Notes: generated from the sequence alone by a model not told the origin. Positions 17,680-28,093 are shown, counted from the stretch's first letter. The stretch: DNA of 64,000 bases from Flavobacteriaceae bacterium (GCA_028284005.1 JANQSO010000005.1:62001-126000); one strand, 5' to 3'. Made by a program: numbers and translations.

Positions 17680-18396
17680 TTACTCTACCTGGAATCTAAT
17701 TGGTAAAGAATAAAGAACTCCAACCGGTTTTCCTCTTTGTTTTCCAGGAGTCATTTTTGGAAGAGATTTTACAACTCTTACTGCTTCCTGTTCTAATTTG
17801 GGATGTGGGGCGCGAGCTTGTACATCTACAACGTTTCCGTTCTTGTTAATTTTAAATCTTACAAAAATTCTTTGAATTCCTTCTAATCCTAAATCACCTG
17901 CCAGGTCTCCGTTAAATTTCTTTTTTACCCACTTGTCTATTTTTTCGGACATACAGGCCTTCTTACCACTATTTCCTTTAGCTCCTTCACAACCTGGGTA
18001 AATAGGTACATTTTCAATTACTGCAAAAGGAACGTCTGCCAGTTCTTCTTCAACAGCTTCTTCGATCTCTTCAATCTCCATGATCTCCTCCTCTTGATTT
18101 GTTTCTGTAGATTCAATTATGGTTTCCTCAACCTCTTCTTCATCCTCTACCACTTCTATAACTTCAGGAGCAGGCGGTGGTGGAGGTGGTGGAGGTGGTG
18201 GCGTTATTTGCTGCGTTATTGGAATTTCTTCTTCCAGTTCGTCACCAACAGCCAGTGTATCTGTATCGATAGTTCGATCGTACGTTTTCCATTCAATTGC
18301 TTGCCAAGCGATTAAGAGCATTAAAATCATTCCTAACTGGAAAAATAATAAGCTTTTGCGACTTAAATCTGCTTTTGGATTTTTCTTGGATTCCAT
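17680..18396 (-). CDS. energy transducer TonB-like protein (second of a tandem set)
   Basis: A 238-residue TonB-type protein. An N-terminal cytoplasmic stretch with S-R-K-S-L-L-F-F-Q-L-G-M leads into a membrane helix (about 15-35). The linker has an uninterrupted run of ten prolines (about 66-75) and a glutamate-rich stretch (about 80-115). The C-terminal TonB domain contains Y-P-G-C-E-G-A, a K-K-A-C-M-S segment, F-V-R-F-K-I-N-K-N-G and L-P-K-M-T-P-G-K-Q-R-G. The paralogue at 18654-19379 is highly similar along the whole length. It is separated from that gene by 257 bases with no visible consensus promoter, and is followed by a strong terminator. Confidence 0.9.
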   Translation of the reverse strand: MESKKNPKADLSRKSLLFFQLGMILMLLIAWQAIEWKTYDRTIDTDTLAVGDELEEEIPITQQITPPPPPPPPPPAPEVIEVVEDEEEVEETIIESTETNQEEEIMEIEEIEEAVEEELADVPFAVIENVPIYPGCEGAKGNSGKKACMSEKIDKWVKKKFNGDLAGDLGLEGIQRIFVRFKINKNGNVVDVQARAPHPKLEQEAVRVVKSLPKMTPGKQRGKPVGVLYSLPIRFQVE

Positions 18397-18653
18397 AATA
18401 GAGTATTAATGTGATTGCTAAAATATATAAAAACTATTGTAATATAAAACGAAAATTAGTTTTTAAGATTTAAATGGTGATTTTGTTTTTCAAAATTGGG
18501 TTATACCAATACTAAAAACCAAAACGATTACTTAAATATCAGGTATATACACCTTTCTTTTCAGTAATAGATCGTAATTAAATTACCTCAATTACTATGC
18601 CACAAGAAAACTGTGATAAGGAATCTGTTTATTTCTTTGCCGTAGATTTTCTT

Positions 18654-19379
18654 TCAATTTTCTACCTGGAAAACAATAGGCAGCCCATACAATACTCCTA
18701 CAGGAACACCTCGCTGTTCACCCGGAGTCATGTGAGGAAGTGATTTTACAATCTTGACGGCCTCTTCTTCCAATTTTATGTGTGGTGCACGGGCACGAAC
18801 ATCCACGACATCTCCATTCTTATCTATTTTGAAAGTCACAAAAATACGCTGGCGCCCTTCCAGTCCAAGCTCACTGGCTAATTCGGTATCAAAGTTCTTT
18901 TTAACAAACTCTTCAATTTTTTTTGACATACATTCCTTCCTGGCTTCATTATTATTTGCGCTTTCACAACCCGGATATACAGGAACGTCCTCTATAACCG
19001 CAAATGGTACATTTACTATTTCTTCTTCTACCACTTCTTCGGCAATTTCTTCTATTTCCAGGATCTTATCGTTTTGATTTGTTTCTGTCGATTCAATTAC
19101 AGATTCTTCTATTTCGGATTCATTTTCAACTTCCAAAATAACGAGTGGTGTAATTGAAGGTGCCGGTGGTGGTGGGGGCGTATTGATTTGCTCTGTAATA
19201 GGGATTATTTCATCAAGAGCATCAGCTACCTCTATCTGGCCAGTTTCCAGATCAGATCTATCATAAGTTTTCCATTCGAGGAGCTGCCAGGTCAAAAAAA
19301 GCATAATTATCATTCCCAATTGGAAAAATAACAAGCTTCTACGACTTAGGTCGTAATCAGGATTTTTCTTGATTTCCAT
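18654..19379 (-). CDS. energy transducer TonB-like protein (first of a tandem set)
   Basis: A 241-residue TonB-type protein collinear with the next gene. It has the same S-R-R-S-L-L-F-F-Q-L-G-M entry into the membrane helix (about 15-35), a shorter proline run, a glutamate-rich linker and the C-terminal TonB domain with Y-P-G-C-E-S-A, F-V-T-F-K-I-D-K-N-G and L-P-H-M-T-P-G-E-Q-R-G. The gene starts 26 bases after the vanZ-like gene, so it may be the last gene of the ruvA-sprA-gcvH-vanZ operon. A recent duplication with 17680-18396 is likely. Confidence 0.9.
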   Translation of the reverse strand: MEIKKNPDYDLSRRSLLFFQLGMIIMLFLTWQLLEWKTYDRSDLETGQIEVADALDEIIPITEQINTPPPPPAPSITPLVILEVENESEIEESVIESTETNQNDKILEIEEIAEEVVEEEIVNVPFAVIEDVPVYPGCESANNNEARKECMSKKIEEFVKKNFDTELASELGLEGRQRIFVTFKIDKNGDVVDVRARAPHIKLEEEAVKIVKSLPHMTPGEQRGVPVGVLYGLPIVFQVEN

Positions 19380-19405
19380 TTGTAGTGAATTTAGACGTTA
19401 TACGT

Positions 19406-19804
19406 TTATCGGATAGTTTTAATTCTAACTATCCAAAATGATAACAGCCCTATCAAGCAACCAATTCCGTTCGCTACAATATCAAATAAATCAAACTTCC
19501 TTGATAGCGTGAACCAGTGCTGCAATGCTTCAATAGATATTCCATAAAAGAAGCATATTAACAAAACTACAAATACAATTTTATTAGAAATATGATATCG
19601 GTCACCTGAAAACGTATAACCTAACCATATGACACACAGCACCCAATGTATAAGAACATGAGCCAGTTTGTCCAAAAAAGGGAGGTTAACTTCAGGTATA
19701 TCTGTAGCCGGTGACAAAAAGGCTACAGTGATCAATAAGGTATAGACTACCCCTATTGACAAGAGGATTTTAGGCTCCGATAATTTCTTTATAAGCCGCG
19801 TCAT
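19406..19804 (-). CDS. VanZ family membrane protein
   Basis: A 132-residue protein with about four membrane helices. [14 protein letters not shown] near residue 45 and [16 protein letters not shown] near the C-terminus are the VanZ-family signature (D-K-x-x-H and D-x-x-x-N-x-x-G). VanZ confers low teicoplanin resistance in enterococci, but the role of such stand-alone homologues is unknown. The ATG lies inside gcvH; the genes overlap by 35 bases, indicating coupling. The same gene follows gcvH and sprA in related flavobacteria, to my knowledge. Confidence 0.85.
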   Translation of the reverse strand: MTRLIKKLSEPKILLSIGVVYTLLITVAFLSPATDIPEVNLPFLDKLAHVLIHWVLCVIWLGYTFSGDRYHISNKIVFVVLLICFFYGISIEALQHWFTLSRKFDLFDIVANGIGCLIGLLSFWIVRIKTIR

Positions 19805-20150
19805 CCAATAGATCCTCTATCTCTTCAGTGTTCGAAATCTTCAATTTTATCATCCAGCCGTCTCCATAAGGGTCTGAATTCACTTTTTCCGGCTCAGATT
19901 CAAGGCTTTCATTAAATTCGATGATTTCTCCGGATAGTGGCAAAAACAGGTCAGAAACAGTCTTTACAGCTTCAACGGTTCCAAAAACTTCTTCTCTGTC
20001 TAAGGTTTCGTCTACGGTTTCTACTTCAACATATACAATATCACCCAGCTCACCTTGTGCAAAATCTGTGATCCCAATGGTAGCTATATCTCCTTCGATA
20101 AGCACCCATTCATGATCTTTTGTATATTTTAAGTTTGAAGGTACACTCAT
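19770..20150 (-). CDS. gcvH: glycine cleavage system H protein
   Basis: A 126-residue lipoyl-carrier protein. It begins [10 protein letters not shown] and has [17 protein letters not shown]. The lipoylation site is K63 within [12 protein letters not shown]. It shuttles the aminomethyl group between the P, T and L proteins of the glycine cleavage complex. No other gcv gene is nearby, and it sits in the sprA operon 27 bases after sprA, an arrangement conserved in flavobacteria. Confidence 0.96.
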   Translation of the reverse strand: MSVPSNLKYTKDHEWVLIEGDIATIGITDFAQGELGDIVYVEVETVDETLDREEVFGTVEAVKTVSDLFLPLSGEIIEFNESLESEPEKVNSDPYGDGWMIKLKISNTEEIEDLLDDAAYKEIIGA

Positions 20151-20177
20151 AATAAATTTTGTTTAAAAGGTTTTTAT

Positions 20178-23100
20178 TTAGTTTCCAAAGTTATATCGAA
20201 GTGTGAACCCACTTCTTATAGTAGTTTGTGGGAAGGCAGTTGAGATTGCATATTCTGAAAAAGTGTGATCGTAATAGAATAATGCCGTTAAATTTTTACT
20301 CAGTGCATAATCTGCGGAAAACTGAAGCCCATAGATCGTTTGTCCCGCAGTTGTCTGATTATTTTCAATATCCAGATAACGGATAATAGTTTTGTTGTCT
20401 CTTCGGGAAAGATCCATTTTAAAGTTCAGGTCACTTTTCAAAATTTTCTTCTTACCTCCAAAATTGGTCCCTATTTTAAGGTCCTTAATACGATACCCTA
20501 AGCCTATAACCACCTCGTTACCTTTAATTTCGGTTAATAAATTATTGGCAAAACTTAGCGACAAAGCTCTGTCTTTACGTAATTCTGCTAAAATTTTGAC
20601 AGAATTCTTCATTTCAAAATCAATTCTAATCAAGGGTGAAAACTGTTCTGTAAGGTTTACATTCGTTAAAAAGATCTTACTCTTAAAGTTTCCGGCCTGG
20701 TCTACTGCCTCCGGCTCATTGGGATCATAATCCAAATTCGTCTGAAATTGATTCACTGTATATCCTGCTCTGTACCCGTGTTGTATAGAGAACCTTTTGA
20801 ATCGCTTTTTAAACCAGGGTAATTTCATTAAACCTGTATATTTCAAATCCCAGTTAGGTAGCGGAACATCTCTGAATATTCCTGTTTTTTCATTTGCTGC
20901 ATCACTTCCTTTATAAGCAGAAAGGAAAGCCGGTAGTAAAACATCCTGGCTTGTTTTTCCAAATCCTACAGGATAACCGTCATCATCTCTTGGAAAATTT
21001 GGAGAGCCGTAAAATTCTGTAGCCAATCTATCCGCAACTACCAATCTGTTGCTTCTAAAGTCATCAAAAGCAGCTGAACTATTCTCATCGCTGGTACTGA
21101 ACGCTGTTTTAATTAACAAGGTTGAAATATTGAAGTTTCCAAATGCGCTAGGCGTTAATGAACGGTATAATCCATCTTCAACAATATAGTTTTCAGCATA
21201 ATTTTCAGCATATACTCTACTTCCGTTCAAATCAATTTTCAAATCCGGTATCAGTTCTATATTGACCTGTGCATCTAATTGCCTGTTTTCAACTTCCGTA
21301 TATTGTTCATTAAATTCAGGGTATATGGTTAGCCAGCCTTTTCGTGCAGCCAGATCTCGAACTTCTGCCTGACTACCAAATGTAAATCCGGCGGTTGGTT
21401 TTAAAGTTCCTATAAATCCAATGGATGGAGTATATCCCGGTAAGAAAATACCATTATTTTCCTGATAGTTAAACTGAATTTTCTTTATAGATGTAAGCAG
21501 GCCTATGAGTGTGTTAACAGCTTTATCTCCACCTGTTAATGTCTTGGTTGGAGTTCCTCCTCCCCCTCTATTTCCTCCAGAGGTATTTCCTGCATTAAGT
21601 GTTTCTTTGCTGCCTTTCGTTTCTTCTTCAGCTCCATTTTTTCCTCCTTTAGCACCTGCCTTTACTTCGGTGCCAGTTTTTCTTCCGCCACTCTTACCGT
21701 TTGATCCTCCGCCACTTCCGGATTTTATTTTGGTCAAACCTATATATCTGTAAAAGTTATTCATATCCAAAGTAGAATTGATACGGTGTGTACTTGCATT
21801 TTGGATCGAATTACCAAGATCATATACCTGCGTGGTACCATCGGCGAGTGTTATTGGAATATTGTTGAACAGATCACTGCCGTCTTGCCATTGGAAATCA
21901 CCTGTATACGAATAGGTTGCCCTAATAAATCTTAAAAACGGAAACTTACTAAAAGGCAGGTCGTAATTTACCTGAAGCGATTGAAAATGCTGGTTAGGTT
22001 CTCCAACATCAAAAAAGCCGTCCCAAATTCCAATAGAATTATCTGCATTTCCTTCACTATCAATATAATTGGTCACAATTCTATTGTTGGAAGAATTAAA
22101 ATTAAATCGAAGTGATTTAGTTAAATTATAATTAATTGAGTATTGCCAGTCAAATAAGAAATTTCTTTGATATAATGTCGGGAGCCCTATATTTCCAGGC
22201 AATAAATTGAGTTCTCTAAATTTTTGTTCGTTGTATTGTCTAATGATATTGGAACTTGCTGTGATATTGGTTGGTAGTACGTTAAAGTTCAGGTCTTTTA
22301 AAAACTGCCAGTATTTTCCGTTAAATATTGAGTCGTTCTTTTTAAAAGGCTCGTAAGTGACCGGTGCAAAACTATAATTATAGGTTCCTCCTACTCTCAC
22401 ATTTTGGTCAAGAGATTCTTCAATTTCAAAATCGTGATGGTCTACCTGATTGTATGAATAGGAAAATGTGAAGTTTTCAATATCATACGGCATTGGTTTG
22501 GCATCACCTGTACGGTCTTTACGAACTCCTATGAAATTTATACTTTGCCGTTTTGTATAATCGACCGACTGTTCCTTTATTATATCCTTTTCGTCTTGGT
22601 TATCTGTATTATCAATACGAGTATCCAGTTCTATATCTTGAAATTCGGGATCGTATTGAGGTGTGATCAATTCTTCTGCGCGTCCATAGTTAAATGGTAA
22701 TTGCACGCCCCATTTTGGTGGTAACAACTGTCCCAGGTTCACATTGGTCACTACATCGTATTGCTGGACATCTTCTCTACTGCGTTGGTTTGGCCCCTGT
22801 TCTATAGAACCAAATCCTACTGTACTTCTACCTGCAGTGGCACTTACCGTTGCAAAATCTGCAATATTAGCATCCATGCTTGCTACAGCTGCCCATCCTC
22901 CTTGATTTTTAAGTTCCGAAAGACGCAATTCATTGAACCAAACTTCCCCGCAAAGTTCATTGCTTGTAGGGTTTTTAAGTCCTAACATAATGGTACGGAC
23001 ATTCCCAAAGCTTGGATTTCCTTTTATCCCTATACGCAAATCATTTTCAGAGCCTGCCGCTGAATCCGGATCGAGGTCTTCCTGATTAAAATAAGTAATT

Positions 23101-26100
23101 TGAGTTAGATCACTATTTGGGTCTCCTAATACTTGTGTTTTTACTTCCTGAAGTAACCTCAATGGTAAATTAAGTCTATTTTCTATAGGCCATACTACTT
23201 CAGGATTGAGAGATTCCGGTGAAATGTTTAGCGGTATTTCAACTTCATAAAAGTTTTGATCTAAATCGGTTCCTAACCTTATAAATGCAACTAGCTCGCC
23301 ATCAGACGGAACTGTTTCATTATCCAGAGCTTCCGCATGAACAAACATTTCCAGGTTCTCATATTGACGCATGTCAACATTAAAGTTCTTATATACAGCA
23401 CGTCCGTCTCCACTTTCCAGTCCGCATACTCTTAACAATAACGACTGTTCATTTTGACGAATGATGTTGTTATTATTGTTCAACTCTTCCCGAATAACGC
23501 CGGGAGGTAATACGTAAGAACCGCTATTCTCTTCGATGCTCACAGTTTCAACTTCAAATAAAGTGTCATCCAGGTCCGGGTCTTCACCGGTTACATCTAA
23601 CGTATTTGCATATCTTCTGTAATCTCCGCGTACCAACTCCAAGGCTCCAAGGCGCAAAATAGTAGGTTCACTAAACCCGGTCATATACATACGCATAAAA
23701 CGAATAGACCTAAAGTCTGAAATTCCATTAACAGCTTCATCCGGCTGGTCTATTGGCACTTTAAATTGGATCCATCGCACATCAATGGTCGAATTGTCCA
23801 AAAGAGTAAGCCCGGTGATTATTTTTTCGTCGGTAATAAACTCATTATTGGTGCTATTCATGTCCCTTGAAATAGGGATTCTGTATTCGTAGTAACTGTT
23901 AACCGTGTTCATAGTGTTGTCACGGTTAATATCTTCAACATCGGGTTGTGCTGTAGAACCTCTGTTATCGTTAGAAACTATTTCGGGAGAGTTCCCTTCT
24001 GTTCCGTTATAGGAACGATATCTCTCTACGATACCACCTTCTGCCTGTAAGAAATACAGGTAGTTGTCTCCAGCAGGGTCGGCTAATCCTCCAAATGCCG
24101 GAAATTGAGCAGCTTCAGCAGCATCATTAATACCATCATATCCAATATCCTGATTAGTTCGTTCTTGTCCCTGTGTGTCAAAAGTATAAACTAACGATTG
24201 GTTCGTAGGAACCTTACCATAAACTGTTGGTGTTGTATTTTCTGTCCCTCCGTCTTGTGGCAATCCATTCTCATACTGCTTTCTTCCGTCTTTCAAGATA
24301 TCTTCTGATATATTACCCAAATTAAAATAGAGCTCTCCGTTATCATTTATAGACGAGTCATGATAATAGGGGTCCATAACCCAAAACTGAATATACTCCA
24401 CATTAGAGCGTTCAAAATCTGTAGTGGACAGTTGCCTCATAATTCCACCAAATCTGGTTTCCGGGTTTGGAAGTGTATTCCCTCCGTTAGCTTCAGGATT
24501 GAAGTTGTAAGGCCCACGCTCACCAGGATAATAAGATAGGTCTAGTGTAAATAGTGCCTGCGTTTGTCCCTGAATAATATCTTGTTCCGGGAAAATCTCA
24601 TCCCTAAAAACACGACGTGTGAATGGTGAAGACAGGTCTTCATCTGAAATTCCTCCGGGCCGTTGGCTACTATAAAAAATGGGGTCAATAGTATACCAGT
24701 CCAACTTTGCACGGTTATAATTGTAAGCCAGATTTGTATTATCTGCATTGTTATCAAAACGAACCGGTGTACTGGATAAAAACCATGATAATGGGCTACT
24801 AACATCAAGGGCTGTTTGAGATGCTTCAAAATCATCTACATAAACAGTTGTCTTCCCGGCAAAGTCCGAAACTTTAGGTGCGCCCGGTAAAAGGTAAGCA
24901 AATTCACCTCTCAGAGATACATTCGATTCTACATCTGTATCAATATTAGGAAGCTTATTTACCAATCTTGTTAGAAAAGGAACTTCGGTGGAGTAGTTAG
25001 CATTAAAACCAAAGATCGTATTATTGATCGGTTCTACATTATAGGATGATTTCTGTGTTAAAGGGCGTTCATTAAGGTTTAGATAGGTCGCTCCTATCTG
25101 AAATTTATCATTAAACTTGTGTTCTATATTTAATCCGGTAAAACGTTTTGTTTGTTGTCCAAACAGTGCGTTGTTCTCGGTGGTAATATTTATAGGTGTA
25201 TTTGAATTAAGCAGTGCAGGGTCCAAAATCTGGACACGCCCTAATTGATAGTTCACTGTGTAATCCACTCCTTCTACCAATGTTCTTCCGTTGGCTGTCA
25301 CTGTTACAGATCCTTGAGGAATATTAAAAGCACCAATTGGTATACCATCTGCTCCGGTAGACTTATAGCTTCCTTTTAACTGAAAAAAGTTCTTGTCACT
25401 ATCCTCTTGTTCCGCCTCGGTCTTTGTGGTTCTATAGAGTGACCTGAAAACATATTTATTTTGGTTGGCGTTATATGTTGATGTATTGTCATAATCCTCA
25501 GAGCCCCCTGTAGTATCCAGCTTATTAAATAAGTATTCTCCAAATGGTTCAACACTTGTAAAAATGATACGCCCATTTTGAGTATCTACGGTAACTCCCG
25601 GAAGAAAATCGAAAAATCCGTCACCGCCCTGCTGTGGGTCGTTATTAAAGTTCAATCTGTCCAAGTTAAACACACGCAACAAAACAGTATCTTCAACATC
25701 ATCGGGAAGTGGAGTAGCAGGAAATTGTTGTGTTCCTTCTGCCGCTGTGATATAATTGAGTGGTGAAGGACTTGTATAAAGAATGTTTAACCTGAAATCT
25801 TCCTGTTCTAATTGATATGCTCCTAGTGGATAGATATTTTTCATCATCAAATCCCAGATAGGCTCAGTTACATTAGTAATATTACTCTTTAAGAGCTTTA
25901 CAACCAGGTTCTGTGAAATTCCTTCAATAGGATCTGCATTAGGGTCCGGATTTCCCGGGTCCCCGCCATTGATTGTACCTCCCGAAGCTTCTATACCGTC
26001 ATTAGCAAATTCCCCAACCTGATATACTTGTCCATTTACCGTGAATTGAAAAGCTATCGCCAACACCTCATCATTGTTCAAGCGTTGATTTAAAGAGATA

Positions 26101-27431
26101 TATCCCAGTTGAGAGTTCATTTGATATTCACTTTGCGTCAAAAGCCTCGCATTTTCCAAACTAACGTAATCGACACCTTCATTTACAGATACCCCGCTAA
26201 ATCCGGCCTGTACCGATGCAATATCACGAATGGATTCATTTAATATGGTTTGCTCTGCAGGGTTATTAATTCCAAAAGGGTTAAAATCGTTATTCGAGTT
26301 ATCCGGGAAAGAACCTCTTGGACTATTGATGAATCCTCCCGGAGGATTATTTAGTCCTATGTTTGCAGGATCAGATTCTCCTATATCCTGAATGGCTACA
26401 ATATTTCGAACATTTTCGGTACGGTTGGTACGATTGGTAATCCAAACCTCTGCCCTTGTAATTTGTACATTCGAATTGATAAATGGATACTGCGTTAATG
26501 CTCTGTTGTAATTATCCCTAAAGTAATGTGCCAGGAAGAAGTGGCGATTCTCATCATATTCTGAAGCATAAATTTCAAAATCGGTAATGGTTGCTCCTCC
26601 TTCAGCTGTAACAGACCTGGTTTCAGATTTCTGTTCAGAAAAGACCCCGGTAATGGTTGTTTTTCCAAACTGAAGTTGTGTTTTTACTCCAAACAAGCTC
26701 TGTGCTCCTTGTATTAGTGAGCTGTTTAGTGGCATACTTACGTTCCCCACTTCTATCTTTTGGATAATGTCATCTTCGGTAGGGGTATATTCCAGTTTTA
26801 TCTGATTTTGAAAATCGAATGTAGACTGTGTATCGTAATTTGCGGTAACCTGTAACCTTTCTCCTATCTTTCCTAACAAACTCAAACTAATACGTTGGTC
26901 AAAATCGAAGGACAGGTTACTTCTATTGTTGGGAGAGAATGCGGGATTGTCCTGTTTTGTGTACAAAAGCCCTAGATCCATTTCAACACTACCCTGCGGA
27001 ATTACTTCGATAGTGTTTCCTCCAAAAACAGATTCAAAGAAGTTGGAGTTTACATAAAAAGTAGGAAGTAGATTTTTCTGTGCTTCTTCGGCGCCTTCTT
27101 TTCTTCCATCGGCAGCATCAATTTTTTGTTTGAAATATTCTTTCATTTGTTCCCTCATGATCAACTCACGATATTCGTCCGGAGTTAGAATGATAGGATA
27201 AGAAATATTGAAGCCACCTAAAGTTTGTGTATAAATATACCTGTCTGTTATAGGGTCATAGGTGTATAGATCTTCTATGCTAGGAGGGTTTGGCAGGTCT
27301 ATTCGTCCCATTGAAGAACCTGTTGCTGTAGAATCCTGTGCGGATACTGTGCCATAACTGCCAAAAATGATACTTAAAACTAATAAAAGCTTAAAAAAGC
27401 TATGGTTGTAATCGTAATTTTTTGCGCCCAA
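20178..27431 (-). CDS. sprA: SprA/Sov, outer-membrane translocon of the type IX secretion system
   Basis: At 2417 residues this is the size of SprA (Sov), the giant outer-membrane beta-barrel through which T9SS cargo leaves the cell, needed for gliding and for secretion of proteins such as SprB adhesin. Seen: a signal peptide (about 1-31, ending TVSAQ), repeated SprA N-terminal-type segments (for example V-E-V-G-N-V-S-M-P-L), a long barrel region rich in aromatic alternating strands, and a glycine/serine/lysine-rich low-complexity loop near residues 1905-1975. It ends in Y-N-F-G-N. The start codon is TTG at 27431, three bases after the ruvA stop and in the same frame. No ATG or GTG precedes the signal peptide, so TTG must be used. 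It lies in an operon with ruvA, gcvH and a vanZ-like gene. Confidence 0.96.
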   Translation of the reverse strand: MGAKNYDYNHSFFKLLLVLSIIFGSYGTVSAQDSTATGSSMGRIDLPNPPSIEDLYTYDPITDRYIYTQTLGGFNISYPIILTPDEYRELIMREQMKEYFKQKIDAADGRKEGAEEAQKNLLPTFYVNSNFFESVFGGNTIEVIPQGSVEMDLGLLYTKQDNPAFSPNNRSNLSFDFDQRISLSLLGKIGERLQVTANYDTQSTFDFQNQIKLEYTPTEDDIIQKIEVGNVSMPLNSSLIQGAQSLFGVKTQLQFGKTTITGVFSEQKSETRSVTAEGGATITDFEIYASEYDENRHFFLAHYFRDNYNRALTQYPFINSNVQITRAEVWITNRTNRTENVRNIVAIQDIGESDPANIGLNNPPGGFINSPRGSFPDNSNNDFNPFGINNPAEQTILNESIRDIASVQAGFSGVSVNEGVDYVSLENARLLTQSEYQMNSQLGYISLNQRLNNDEVLAIAFQFTVNGQVYQVGEFANDGIEASGGTINGGDPGNPDPNADPIEGISQNLVVKLLKSNITNVTEPIWDLMMKNIYPLGAYQLEQEDFRLNILYTSPSPLNYITAAEGTQQFPATPLPDDVEDTVLLRVFNLDRLNFNNDPQQGGDGFFDFLPGVTVDTQNGRIIFTSVEPFGEYLFNKLDTTGGSEDYDNTSTYNANQNKYVFRSLYRTTKTEAEQEDSDKNFFQLKGSYKSTGADGIPIGAFNIPQGSVTVTANGRTLVEGVDYTVNYQLGRVQILDPALLNSNTPINITTENNALFGQQTKRFTGLNIEHKFNDKFQIGATYLNLNERPLTQKSSYNVEPINNTIFGFNANYSTEVPFLTRLVNKLPNIDTDVESNVSLRGEFAYLLPGAPKVSDFAGKTTVYVDDFEASQTALDVSSPLSWFLSSTPVRFDNNADNTNLAYNYNRAKLDWYTIDPIFYSSQRPGGISDEDLSSPFTRRVFRDEIFPEQDIIQGQTQALFTLDLSYYPGERGPYNFNPEANGGNTLPNPETRFGGIMRQLSTTDFERSNVEYIQFWVMDPYYHDSSINDNGELYFNLGNISEDILKDGRKQYENGLPQDGGTENTTPTVYGKVPTNQSLVYTFDTQGQERTNQDIGYDGINDAAEAAQFPAFGGLADPAGDNYLYFLQAEGGIVERYRSYNGTEGNSPEIVSNDNRGSTAQPDVEDINRDNTMNTVNSYYEYRIPISRDMNSTNNEFITDEKIITGLTLLDNSTIDVRWIQFKVPIDQPDEAVNGISDFRSIRFMRMYMTGFSEPTILRLGALELVRGDYRRYANTLDVTGEDPDLDDTLFEVETVSIEENSGSYVLPPGVIREELNNNNNIIRQNEQSLLLRVCGLESGDGRAVYKNFNVDMRQYENLEMFVHAEALDNETVPSDGELVAFIRLGTDLDQNFYEVEIPLNISPESLNPEVVWPIENRLNLPLRLLQEVKTQVLGDPNSDLTQITYFNQEDLDPDSAAGSENDLRIGIKGNPSFGNVRTIMLGLKNPTSNELCGEVWFNELRLSELKNQGGWAAVASMDANIADFATVSATAGRSTVGFGSIEQGPNQRSREDVQQYDVVTNVNLGQLLPPKWGVQLPFNYGRAEELITPQYDPEFQDIELDTRIDNTDNQDEKDIIKEQSVDYTKRQSINFIGVRKDRTGDAKPMPYDIENFTFSYSYNQVDHHDFEIEESLDQNVRVGGTYNYSFAPVTYEPFKKNDSIFNGKYWQFLKDLNFNVLPTNITASSNIIRQYNEQKFRELNLLPGNIGLPTLYQRNFLFDWQYSINYNLTKSLRFNFNSSNNRIVTNYIDSEGNADNSIGIWDGFFDVGEPNQHFQSLQVNYDLPFSKFPFLRFIRATYSYTGDFQWQDGSDLFNNIPITLADGTTQVYDLGNSIQNASTHRINSTLDMNNFYRYIGLTKIKSGSGGGSNGKSGGRKTGTEVKAGAKGGKNGAEEETKGSKETLNAGNTSGGNRGGGGTPTKTLTGGDKAVNTLIGLLTSIKKIQFNYQENNGIFLPGYTPSIGFIGTLKPTAGFTFGSQAEVRDLAARKGWLTIYPEFNEQYTEVENRQLDAQVNIELIPDLKIDLNGSRVYAENYAENYIVEDGLYRSLTPSAFGNFNISTLLIKTAFSTSDENSSAAFDDFRSNRLVVADRLATEFYGSPNFPRDDDGYPVGFGKTSQDVLLPAFLSAYKGSDAANEKTGIFRDVPLPNWDLKYTGLMKLPWFKKRFKRFSIQHGYRAGYTVNQFQTNLDYDPNEPEAVDQAGNFKSKIFLTNVNLTEQFSPLIRIDFEMKNSVKILAELRKDRALSLSFANNLLTEIKGNEVVIGLGYRIKDLKIGTNFGGKKKILKSDLNFKMDLSRRDNKTIIRYLDIENNQTTAGQTIYGLQFSADYALSKNLTALFYYDHTFSEYAISTAFPQTTIRSGFTLRYNFGN

Positions 27432-27434
27432 TTT

Positions 27435-28016
27435 TTACAAATTTTTTAAAGCTTGTTTTATAATCGTTTCTACTGTTGCATCCGGGTCCTGCTGTACAAT
27501 CTTGTCACAGACCTTTTCAGCTTGTTTTCGAGCAAAGCCTAGTGTCTCCAAAGCTGATAACGCTTCATTCTTATTCGTATTGCTCGAAACGGCAGAAACA
27601 TCTTCCAAGCCGTATACTTTTAAAATTTTATCTTTCAAGTCCAACAACACCCGTTGTGCGGTCTTTAAGCCTATTCCTTTTACGGACTGAATGGTAGCCA
27701 CATCATCTGCAGCAATTGCTTCGGTAACTTGTTGTGGAGATAATGATGAAAGCATTGTTCTTGCCGTACTAGCCCCAACCCCCGAAACCGAAATTAACAA
27801 TCTAAAAATTTCACGCTCTGTAGGGCCGGAAAATCCATACAAGATATGAGCATCTTCACGTACCTGCAAATGCGTATATAATTTTACATTTTCACCCGGG
27901 GGAAGTTTTGAAAATGTATGTAGCGAAATATGTATTAAATAACCTACACCATTACAATCTATAACAACATCGGTCGGATTTTTCTCAACAAGTCTGCCCT
28001 GTATGTGGGTAATCAT
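27435..28016 (-). CDS. ruvA: Holliday junction branch migration protein RuvA
   Basis: A 193-residue RuvA. It has the N-terminal OB-fold (M-I-T-H-I-Q-G-R-L-V-E-K, about 1-62), tandem helix-hairpin-helix motifs (V-S-G-V-G and V-K-G-I-G-L-K-T-A-Q-R) at about 70-140, and the C-terminal domain III (about 148-193) that contacts RuvB. RuvA tetramers bind four-way junctions and load RuvB. ruvB is in this window at 32740-33762 but in another operon. A TAnnTTTG element is present upstream. It is the probable first gene of the sprA operon. Confidence 0.96.
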   Translation of the reverse strand: MITHIQGRLVEKNPTDVVIDCNGVGYLIHISLHTFSKLPPGENVKLYTHLQVREDAHILYGFSGPTEREIFRLLISVSGVGASTARTMLSSLSPQQVTEAIAADDVATIQSVKGIGLKTAQRVLLDLKDKILKVYGLEDVSAVSSNTNKNEALSALETLGFARKQAEKVCDKIVQQDPDATVETIIKQALKNL

Positions 28017-28038
28017 TCGCTACTAAAAAGTTAATGGT

Positions 28039-28046
28039 CAAATATA
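28039..28046 (-). promoter_or_regulatory. -7 element upstream of ruvA-sprA
   Basis: TATATTTG on the minus strand is a perfect TAnnTTTG. It lies 23 bases before the ruvA ATG. No TTG is found at the right distance, so this is a partial promoter call. Confidence 0.4.
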
Positions 28047-28093
28047 GCACAATTATTTATAGCTTTTGTCCTAGAAAATATGAAATATCTTTG

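Noticed and set aside
18170..18198. GGT/GGA-type trinucleotide repeat
   Set aside because: It encodes the proline run of a TonB linker, a normal feature of these proteins, and not a separate repeat element.
21670..21725. Low-complexity repeat within sprA
   Set aside because: It is in frame and codes for a Gly/Ser/Lys-rich loop of SprA; no sign of an inserted element or CRISPR-like unit.
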